DNA of 64,000 nucleotides from Methanolinea sp. (lineage in GTDB: Archaea > Halobacteriota > Methanomicrobia > Methanomicrobiales > Methanospirillaceae): contig JADFDO010000004.1 of NCBI GenBank assembly GCA_018262855.1, forward strand, positions 1 to 64,000, written 5' to 3'. The position numbers were made by a program, and so were the translations under genes. Positions within the stretch are counted from its first letter, which is position 1, and each line of letters starts with the position of its first letter. Shown one piece after another: positions 35,863-42,361 of the stretch. Below the pieces are notes generated by a model, which ran no database searches, had not been told where the DNA came from, and saw only the letters and a list, made by a program, of their open reading frames with translations.

Positions 35863-36141
35863 GTGATGGCAACTTTTATCCTTGGAATTCCGGTCTCGGT
35901 GCTGATCCCGCAATTCCCGTTCCTGTCTCCTGAAAAGAATCCTATCTCTTTCTCGCGGACGCTTCGCTGCTACTTCCTTGTCGCTATGAGCGCAATCCTT
36001 TTTGAATATCTATTTTTTACATCAGGGATTGCCATGAACCGCTTCTTTTTCTTTCACACGCCACTCTCAATTTCGATTCTCTTCCTGGGTTTTATTGCGG
36101 GAGCGATTCTCATGTCCACGGTTTTCTATAACCGCACATGA
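35863..36141 (+). CDS. Small membrane protein, unknown function
   Basis: A 92-residue frame with two predicted helices (about residues 33-52 and 66-88). Codon use is AT-richer than the neighbours. There is no recognised motif and no strong ribosome site, so it may or may not be a real gene. It precedes the repeat-protein gene by 65 bases, including a TATA-like element. Confidence 0.4.
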   Translation: MMATFILGIPVSVLIPQFPFLSPEKNPISFSRTLRCYFLVAMSAILFEYLFFTSGIAMNRFFFFHTPLSISILFLGFIAGAILMSTVFYNRT

Positions 36142-36173
36142 AAAGTTGGTTTTGGTCAAATCAACACACCAGG

Positions 36174-36182
36174 TATTTATAA
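36174..36182 (+). promoter_or_regulatory. TATA box of the repeat-protein gene
   Basis: TATTTATAA lies 24-32 bases upstream of the ATG at 36206, the spacing expected of an archaeal TATA box feeding a leaderless or very short-leader transcript. No Shine-Dalgarno sequence is seen between it and the start codon, consistent with a leaderless mRNA. Confidence 0.5.
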
Positions 36183-36205
36183 GATTCGAACCGTAGTATT
36201 CCACC

Positions 36206-36586
36206 ATGAAAAAACCCATGCTTTGTATTTTGGCGTGCATTGTTGCCCTTTTCCTTGGCACCACATCGCCCGTGCTCGGGTATGACTTTTCTGCGAACAA
36301 TTACTTTGGCTCTTCCACCGGTGCGGGCCTCTTCAGCGGATACACACCCGGCAACTCATTCGGTGCTGACCTCTTTAGCGGGTATTCGCCGGGTAATTCT
36401 TTCAGTGCATATCCTTTCATGGAATATACCCCGGGCAGCTTCTTTGGTGCTGACCCCTTCAGCAGATCTACCCCGGGCAGCTTCTTTGGTGCTGACCCCT
36501 TCAGCGGATCTACCCCGGGTAGCTTCTTCGGTGCTGACCCCTTCAGCGGATTTACATCGAGAAATTATATTACACCTATGAACTGA
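36206..36586 (+). CDS. Secreted protein of 14-residue Phe/Gly/Pro repeats
   Basis: A 126-residue protein with a signal peptide (MKKPMLCILACIVALFLG, cleavage near residue 25). A degenerate lead-in (residues 26-45) is followed by five tandem units of 14 residues at 46-59, 60-73, 74-87, 88-101 and 102-115. The consensus is S/YTPGSFFGADPFSG. The last two units are identical, and the tail is 11 residues long. The repeats are rich in Phe, Gly, Pro and Ser with one Asp, suggesting a beta-rich, possibly aggregating or polymer-forming surface protein. No family is recognised. It has its own TATA box and no downstream partner before the convergent gene at 36653. Confidence 0.7.
   Translation: MKKPMLCILACIVALFLGTTSPVLGYDFSANNYFGSSTGAGLFSGYTPGNSFGADLFSGYSPGNSFSAYPFMEYTPGSFFGADPFSRSTPGSFFGADPFSGSTPGSFFGADPFSGFTSRNYITPMN
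36341..36550 (+). repeat. 42-bp coding tandem repeats, five copies
   Basis: Five 42-bp units encode the 14-residue repeats of the secreted protein. The three right-hand units are nearly identical in DNA, including synonymous positions, which points to recent duplication, whereas the left-hand two are diverged. Confidence 0.85.
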
Positions 36587-36652
36587 GAACTGCGGGGCAC
36601 AACCGGAAGCGACTCCGGATCATACCCCGAAATTACCCTTCTTTTTTCAGAT

Positions 36653-37993
36653 TTAGGTGGAAAGAGTACTGTTGCCGGTCATGCGTATCCAGTATCCCCT
36701 GAAAGGATAAACAGGATTCGCATCACTATGGCTTCCGGAACCATTCCTGACAATGGACACCTCATAGAACTGCAATGAGGAATCATACCCAATAACCTGG
36801 TCCCAGTGATCCAGGAGTGAACTGAGTGCCTCCCTGGCAGCAACCGGCTGTGCCGAGGCGAACCCGATCGAATTCCACCCTGTATAGAGTGGTTTTCCCG
36901 ACGGGCTCGGGGATGTCACGGAAGAATACATGAGCGATACGTACCTTGAATCGGCCGAGTAGATCCAGATTCCGTCCAGGAGATTCACCGTATCGCCATA
37001 TCTCAGTTGCGTCCATGCTCCAATCTCTCCATCGTAGGTGAAGATCGAATGGCCTTCCTTGTTCACCCCAGAAAATACGACATCCGCAGTGTTGTGCCCC
37101 TCGGCAAGTGCTTTCGGGACCGAGATGAAGTTCCATCCGGAGTGAAGGAGCATCTCGATCACCGGTTGGGTTGCGGTTGAGGTCGGGCTGGACGTCGCAG
37201 TAGTGGTAGTGGGGGTAGTAGTAGTAGTGGTAGTAGCAGGGGGAATAGTAGTGGTCGTTGTAGTAGTAGTTGTAGTAGTAGTTGTAGTAGTAGTGGTTGT
37301 GGTTGTCGCGGTAGTTGTGGGGGTAGTGGTGGATGTCATTGTAGTAGTAGTGGTTGTGGTTGTAGCGGTCGCTGTGGGAGTGATCCCATTTCCGACCTGG
37401 AGGGTCTGCGAAAGGGCGGTCTCCCCGTCCACCAGGATGGTAATCGCAACACTCCCTTCAGTCACCCCATTTACCACAAATGTGATCGCAGAATCTTCCG
37501 GGCCAGACTTGCCTCCCTGCAATGTCATGCTGGTCGTGATCGAGGTTACATCCTGGGTAGCATTACCACCCAGCGAGATCAGATCAAAAGTCCCTGATGG
37601 AATGGAACCCGAATCTGTGGTCGAATATACCCCACCCTGTGAGAGTCCCACTTTCTTCACCTCGGTACCACCCTTCCTGATAATGAGCTGGTTTGTCGAG
37701 GTATTCCAGAGCGTTGCGGAGAGGAATCCGTCGTTGAGGGAGAAGGGAAGGAAAAGGTTTTCGAGCTCGAACGAGAAGGTGCCCCCGGGAGTAGCTGCAA
37801 AGGTCCCCTGGATCTGTATCGAGAAGAGGCTTGTGTCAGGCAGATCGATGATTGAGATTGTGACCTGGTCCCCTTCATCGATCTGGTCCGGTGTGACCGA
37901 TATCGCGAGTGCTGACACATTCTGCGCAAGGAGCAGCAGACCACAGAGGAGACAGCACCGAAGAACCGTTACTGGTAAGGCCTCCCCGTCCAT
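36653..37993 (-). CDS. Secreted surface protein with poly-Thr linker
   Basis: A 446-residue protein. After a signal peptide (residues about 10-28) an N-terminal beta-rich domain (to about residue 205) opens with 'ISVTPDQIDEGDQVTISI', a form common in methanogen surface proteins. A run of about 70 residues, almost all Thr with occasional Pro/Ala, follows. The C-terminal domain (about 285-446) starts 'LLHSGWNFISVPKALAEG' and contains two 'GWNSIGF'-type strands, a domain seen in other Methanomicrobiales extracellular proteins. Thr-rich linkers are usual O-glycosylation targets in archaeal S-layer proteins. No C-terminal anchor. A TATA-like GATAAATAG lies about 25-30 bases upstream on the minus strand. 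Confidence 0.85.
   Translation of the reverse strand: MDGEALPVTVLRCCLLCGLLLLAQNVSALAISVTPDQIDEGDQVTISIIDLPDTSLFSIQIQGTFAATPGGTFSFELENLFLPFSLNDGFLSATLWNTSTNQLIIRKGGTEVKKVGLSQGGVYSTTDSGSIPSGTFDLISLGGNATQDVTSITTSMTLQGGKSGPEDSAITFVVNGVTEGSVAITILVDGETALSQTLQVGNGITPTATATTTTTTTTMTSTTTPTTTATTTTTTTTTTTTTTTTTTTTIPPATTTTTTTPTTTTATSSPTSTATQPVIEMLLHSGWNFISVPKALAEGHNTADVVFSGVNKEGHSIFTYDGEIGAWTQLRYGDTVNLLDGIWIYSADSRYVSLMYSSVTSPSPSGKPLYTGWNSIGFASAQPVAAREALSSLLDHWDQVIGYDSSLQFYEVSIVRNGSGSHSDANPVYPFRGYWIRMTGNSTLST
37166..37383. repeat. Low-complexity triplet repeat encoding poly-Thr
   Basis: An imperfect triplet repeat (GTA/GTT/GTG on the plus strand, ACx Thr codons on the minus strand) about 218 bases long encodes the poly-Thr linker. 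It is prone to slippage, so its length may vary between strains and could suffer assembly error. Confidence 0.8.
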
Positions 37994-38143
37994 ATAGCCA
38001 CATAGGCAGACAGACTATTTATCGGTTCGGTGCTCTGGGCACAGTGCCCGGATTCGGATATCCGCGAATTGGATAGCATGTCCTCCTTCCGGGGGTAACT
38101 GCGGTAGTCCTGGCGAGAGTGTTTCTTTCAGTTATAATCATTA

Positions 38144-38998
38144 GGGTAAAGTATCAACTTAGCCCCTAACTTTTCTCTAACAGTTGAATAATTCTCCGAA
38201 CCTTAATCCTTTCTGGGTCAGAACGGTGATTATATCTCCATACATATTCAGCGAGATATAGAGGAAGTTTCTCCCGGCGTATTCCTCCTTTTGAGGCAAG
38301 TTTGCGTTTCAGGTATCCCCAGAATCCTTCCAGTCCATTGATGTGATTCCCTTTACCATCGCTATATTGCCTCTCTCCGTGATTCACCAATCGATGAACA
38401 AATCCTCGAGATGCGATACCTGTGTATGCCCTCCAGGTATCAGAACAGACGATGGATCCAGGAGAGACCTGTCGGGTGATGAGAGGCTGCAGGGTGCCGG
38501 CCTCAACATCATTCACTACTTCAGCCCACACGGTTCCATTGCGACAAAGAATCCCAAACACTGGTTGCTTCTTTGTTCCTCTTCCTCGTTTGGTTCCCGA
38601 TTCCCGAATCGTTTTTCGTTTGTTTTTCCATTGACCTCCAAGATATGTTTCATCGACTTCAACCGTGCCTGAAAAGATATCAGGAACATCTTTGATCATG
38701 GTGAGTCGGATCCTGGTTAATGCTCTCATTACTCGTTGTTTATCGAACCCGGTCTGTTCTGAAATTGAATTCGAACTCTGTTCCATGAGAAACAGATGGA
38801 TGATTTCTTTCCATTCATCTCTTGAAAATGTCAGGGGTAATTTATGGGGAGTGAATTCGTACTTGCATCGCGCACAACGTCTCTTCCCATCACTCATTTT
38901 GTATAACTTTTTTGAATTGCATTTTAGACATGCAATTTTTGTCATTATTATCCCCGTAAATCATTCTTTATTCTAGGGGCAATAATAACACTTTACCC
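38144..38998 (-). mobile_element. Intact IS1595-family insertion sequence (855 bp)
   Basis: The element is bounded by 24-base imperfect inverted repeats: 38144-38167 and 38975-38998, which match at 'GGGTAAAG' and 'GCCCCT' with several mismatches between. ATCATTA occurs immediately outside each end (38137-38143 and 38999-39005), a 7-base target duplication in line with the short duplications of this family. Between them is a full-length transposase. The element sits in the intergenic region between the poly-Thr protein and the propeller/PKD protein. Confidence 0.85.
38166..38945 (-). CDS. IS1595-family (ISXO2-like) DDE transposase
   Basis: A 259-residue transposase. An N-terminal zinc-ribbon has 'CLKCNSKKLY' and 'RRCARCKYEF', the IS1595-type 'Cx2C' pairs. 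The catalytic acids are in 'VEVDETYLGGQWK' (D), 'IVCSDTWRAYTG' (D) and 'INGLEGFWGYLKRKL' (E), forming the DDE triad. The length is normal and no frameshift is present. The stop codon lies at the left inverted repeat. The gene likely drives mobility of the surrounding element. Confidence 0.93.
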   Translation of the reverse strand: MTKIACLKCNSKKLYKMSDGKRRCARCKYEFTPHKLPLTFSRDEWKEIIHLFLMEQSSNSISEQTGFDKQRVMRALTRIRLTMIKDVPDIFSGTVEVDETYLGGQWKNKRKTIRESGTKRGRGTKKQPVFGILCRNGTVWAEVVNDVEAGTLQPLITRQVSPGSIVCSDTWRAYTGIASRGFVHRLVNHGERQYSDGKGNHINGLEGFWGYLKRKLASKGGIRREKLPLYLAEYVWRYNHRSDPERIKVRRIIQLLEKS

Positions 38999-39237
38999 AT
39001 CATTATTATCACCGCTATGGTTTTCTTCCTGTTTCTCAAGGTCATCGGGACTATGTACGATTGATAACCTCCACATTGTTCATCTTCCGAAATTCACTCT
39101 TACTTTTAGAGAGAAAGCACGTTTCCAGGGAAAAGCGTGCATGAATCCAAGGATCTTCAGATCGTTAATTCGCTATCAGTGGAGTGCCCCGGACCAGGGA
39201 TACGTAATTATATCTGATCAGGAATATATCTGAAGCC

Positions 39238-41715
39238 ATGCACAATCAAGGTGGCAGTATAGCTCTGCGTATAAGTGCAGGGTCTCTTCTTATCATCCTA
39301 CTCTGTCTGTCTGCCTCATGCATCCCTAACGTAACCGCGGACAAAGCGGCAGAACACACTCCCCTCATGTTCCGGGCAGATCCCTCCCATTCAGGGATGA
39401 ATGATGACGGGGGGATTACCCCTGTCGAAACCCTGGTATGGATGAATATCTCCGGTGATCGGGTCTATTCAAGTCCTGCCGTGGTTGATGGCGTGGTCTA
39501 CATAGGAAGTGATGATAACAACGTGTATGCGTTTGATGCAGAGACAGGCACGGAGGTCTGGACCTTTGAGACCGGAGGACGGGTCCTGACAAGCCCGGCC
39601 GTAGTGGGTGGCGTGGTGTATATCGGCAGTTATGACAAGAATCTTTACGCACTCGAAAGTTATACCGGAAATGCCCTCTGGACCTTCCCGATGGATGGGT
39701 GGGTCACGGCAGATCCTGTGGTCGCAGATGGCGTGGTCTACTCCGGTAGCCTGGGTGACAAACTATATGCGGTCAATACCACCACGGGTGAAGAGATCTG
39801 GAGTGTGTCACTCGGGGAAGACTACTCTGTCGCCTCGAGTCCAGCAGTCTGCGGTGGTGTGGTATATGTGGGAGGAGGAGGCGGACTCCTTCATGCGCTT
39901 AATGCCACTGACGGATCGGAGATATGGAATTTCACTTCGGGATACGGGATATCATCGAGCCCCTCGATCGATGACGGAAAGGTGTTCTACTCGAGCTGGG
40001 ACAAAATTGTGTATGCCCTGGATGCATCAAATGGTGCAATGCTGTGGAATTTCACGACTGGGGGTAGTGGAGAGATGGACTCATCCCCTGCTGTTGCATA
40101 TGGCGTTGTATACATAGGAGGTTGTGACAACAATGTGTATGCACTTGACGCCCTCACCGGGGAGGAGATCTGGCACTTTTCCACCGGGAACGTGGTCTAT
40201 TCCAGCCCTACCTATGCAAATGATGTCGTGTACGTAGGGAGCTGGGATGGGAAAATGTATGCCATAGATGCTCTGACAGGGGAGGAGATCTGGCACTTTT
40301 CCACCGGCGACCCTATCTTTTCGAGCCCTGCGGTGGCAAAAGGCATCGTCTACTTCGGCAGCCTCGATCATAGTATCTATGCCGTCGGACAGCCACCGGA
40401 TTCTCCCCCCGTCGCAGACTTTACTGCAAACGAGACCTTCGGACTGGTCCCGATGACCGTCCAGTTCACCGATTCTTCCACAGGCCAGGGGCTCTCCTAT
40501 CAGTGGGACTTCGGGGATGGGACGGCAAACTCGACCGAACAGAATCCGGTCTATACCTACACCGTGGGAGGAACGTACGATGTTACGCTCACGGTGGGCA
40601 ACAATGCCGGCTCCAGCACGCTCTGGAAAGAAGGGTATATCACTGCCATGGAGCCGATGCCCCCGATAGGTGGTGATCCGGCATATTTCATGATCCATTC
40701 GAACGTCGATGGGGCAGAAGTATACTTCAATGGTGACTGGTACGCGGGGACAATCGAGAATGGCACACTCCTTGTGGAGACCTGCACGACCTGTACGCCC
40801 GTATGGATGTATACCGTGAAAAAATGCGGGTACTTCTCCCTGACGCAGGAGAACGATGTATTCCCCGGTAAGGATCAGACCGTGCACCTGTATGCAAACC
40901 TCACCGCCCCTAAAGAGCCCCTGATTGCCGATTTCTCTGCAAATGTCACGGAAGCATCCGCCCCGCCGCTCCATGTCAGGTTCCTCGGTTCGCACGTCGG
41001 CATTGCAGAATCCTGGAACTGGAGTTTCGGTGACGGGACATATTCTGAAGAGGAAGAACCGGCCCACACCTATACAGAGTTCGGGAATTACACGGTCAGC
41101 CTCACGCTCTCCAACAGCGCCTGCCAGGAGGATACAATGGTGAAGGAAAATTTCATCAGGATCGCCGAGAAGCCTCCCTTCGCTGCCGGTTTTACCCTCT
41201 CCTCCTCGGGAGGGCCAGCGCCGTTTTCGGTCAGATGCACGGACTCTTCGAGCGGAAATCCGACCAGGATCGTATACGACTTCGGTGATGGGTTCATGGT
41301 AATGGGACCGGACTCATCCCATACCTACCGATCAGCCGGGACGTATACCATAACACAGACAGTCGCGAAGTTCGACCCTGCCACTTGGTCGACCTTGAAG
41401 AGCACGGCAACAAAGCAGGTGGAAGTGTTCAAGGTATTCCCTCTGGGCCCGCTCGCAGGATTTTCGGCTTCGCCAGTGACCGGTTCGGCACCGCTCACGG
41501 TCACCTTCACGGACGAATCACTCGGAGACCCGACATTCTTTATCTATAACACCGGGGACGGATTCAGGCTGATGGGTGCAAATCCGACCTACACATACAG
41601 GACGCCGGGCATCTATACGGTGACCCAGAAAGTCATGAAGATTGATCCAATCTCAAGGCAGATCTTGAGCGATGTCCTGGTGAAAGAGAATCTTATACAC
41701 GTGACGGCCGGATAA
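39238..41715 (+). CDS. Secreted eight-bladed PQQ-type propeller with PEGA and PKD domains
   Basis: An 825-residue extracellular protein. After a signal peptide (about 1-32), residues about 43-385 form eight PQQ-like blades, each with 'SSPAVxxGVVYxGS...D...YALDAxTGxExW', including 'GDRVYSSPAVVDGVVYIG'. Two-to-three PKD domains flank a PEGA-like domain (about 480-555, 'VDGAEVYFNG'). In total four PKD-type units are seen (about 390-470, 560-640, 645-735, 740-825), the last two with unusual 'YDFGDGF' and 'YNTGDGF' cores. The blades lack obvious PQQ-contact residues, so a binding or structural role is more likely than quinoprotein catalysis. It parallels the 51470-56428 protein. Confidence 0.9.
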   Translation: MHNQGGSIALRISAGSLLIILLCLSASCIPNVTADKAAEHTPLMFRADPSHSGMNDDGGITPVETLVWMNISGDRVYSSPAVVDGVVYIGSDDNNVYAFDAETGTEVWTFETGGRVLTSPAVVGGVVYIGSYDKNLYALESYTGNALWTFPMDGWVTADPVVADGVVYSGSLGDKLYAVNTTTGEEIWSVSLGEDYSVASSPAVCGGVVYVGGGGGLLHALNATDGSEIWNFTSGYGISSSPSIDDGKVFYSSWDKIVYALDASNGAMLWNFTTGGSGEMDSSPAVAYGVVYIGGCDNNVYALDALTGEEIWHFSTGNVVYSSPTYANDVVYVGSWDGKMYAIDALTGEEIWHFSTGDPIFSSPAVAKGIVYFGSLDHSIYAVGQPPDSPPVADFTANETFGLVPMTVQFTDSSTGQGLSYQWDFGDGTANSTEQNPVYTYTVGGTYDVTLTVGNNAGSSTLWKEGYITAMEPMPPIGGDPAYFMIHSNVDGAEVYFNGDWYAGTIENGTLLVETCTTCTPVWMYTVKKCGYFSLTQENDVFPGKDQTVHLYANLTAPKEPLIADFSANVTEASAPPLHVRFLGSHVGIAESWNWSFGDGTYSEEEEPAHTYTEFGNYTVSLTLSNSACQEDTMVKENFIRIAEKPPFAAGFTLSSSGGPAPFSVRCTDSSSGNPTRIVYDFGDGFMVMGPDSSHTYRSAGTYTITQTVAKFDPATWSTLKSTATKQVEVFKVFPLGPLAGFSASPVTGSAPLTVTFTDESLGDPTFFIYNTGDGFRLMGANPTYTYRTPGIYTVTQKVMKIDPISRQILSDVLVKENLIHVTAG

Positions 41716-41748
41716 GGTCCTGCCGTCGCTTTTTTCCTGGTTCCTGGA

Positions 41749-42036
41749 TCAGATCCATTCAAGATCTGTATCGGCCAGATCTCCGCCTTTATCCCCGGTA
41801 TTCATCGTTCCTGAAGGTTCGATAAGCATCACGGTTGCCACTTCCTCACAGACAGGTTTATGTTCTACACCACGGGGAATAACTGTCATCTCCCCCTCCT
41901 GCAGGTGAAGGGTCCTGTCCCGGAGGGCAATCTTCATCTGCCCCTCGATCACCAGGAACACTTCATCGGTCTCTTCATGCCGGTGCCAGATAAACTCGCG
42001 CTTTGCTTTCACGAGTTTGAATTCGTACTGGTTCAT
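41749..42036 (-). CDS. Small cupin-domain protein
   Basis: A 95-residue single-domain cupin. The metal motif 1 is seen as 'FIWHRHEETDEVFLVIEG' (two His, Glu and a later Gly), and motif 2 as 'VIPRGVEHKPV' (His). The fold would bind a metal ion and a small molecule. Such proteins are common and of unknown specificity. It is convergent with the propeller/PKD gene. Confidence 0.9.
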   Translation of the reverse strand: MNQYEFKLVKAKREFIWHRHEETDEVFLVIEGQMKIALRDRTLHLQEGEMTVIPRGVEHKPVCEEVATVMLIEPSGTMNTGDKGGDLADTDLEWI

Positions 42037-42361
42037 CCTGGCAATGAGCTTGTAGGCATGCAGGTAGCAGATAAGATCCGCATCCCCTTAAAATTGACCA
42101 CGCGTACCTCCATATCAACTCAAACCTGTGATATCTGATCACACACTGACTTCCCCTTTACATCAGGATGTCGTTATCAACTGGCGGGAACAATGCATTG
42201 CAGTTTTCCCACTCTGATTTTCCTGCCTCCCGGTTCTCGTCATTACCCATGAGATACCAGCAACTTCGTTAACCGCCGAAGCATCGCAAACTGAGAAACA
42301 TCCGACCCAGAAGGCTGATATACTGTCAAAGCAATGCCTCTGCTTACGGAGATCGGGAGAT
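42037..42361. other. Divergent intergenic region
   Basis: These 325 bases separate the cupin gene from the divergent Lon-like gene. A GGGAGA ribosome site sits just before the ATG at 42362. A few AT-rich stretches near 42080-42150 could hold promoters for both sides. No further gene is seen. Confidence 0.4.

Noticed and set aside
36206-36586. CRISPR-like spacing in the 42-bp repeats
   Set aside because: Units are contiguous without unique spacers and are in frame within a signal-peptide-containing protein, so this is a coding tandem repeat, not a CRISPR array.
37203-37997. Plus-strand open frame rich in Val across the poly-Thr gene
   Set aside because: It is a shadow of the minus-strand Thr triplet repeat; the reverse reading of ACx codons gives Val. 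It has no ribosome site and no signal or motif.
39238-40400. PQQ-dependent dehydrogenase
   Set aside because: Blades have the PQQ-repeat sequence pattern, but the catalytic Asp, calcium-binding and Cys-Cys features of quinoprotein dehydrogenases were not seen, and PKD domains follow. A structural propeller is more likely.
40081-41067. Minus-strand frame opposite the 39238-41715 propeller protein
   Set aside because: It is antisense to a gene with a signal peptide, eight blades and PKD domains. It shows no motif of its own.
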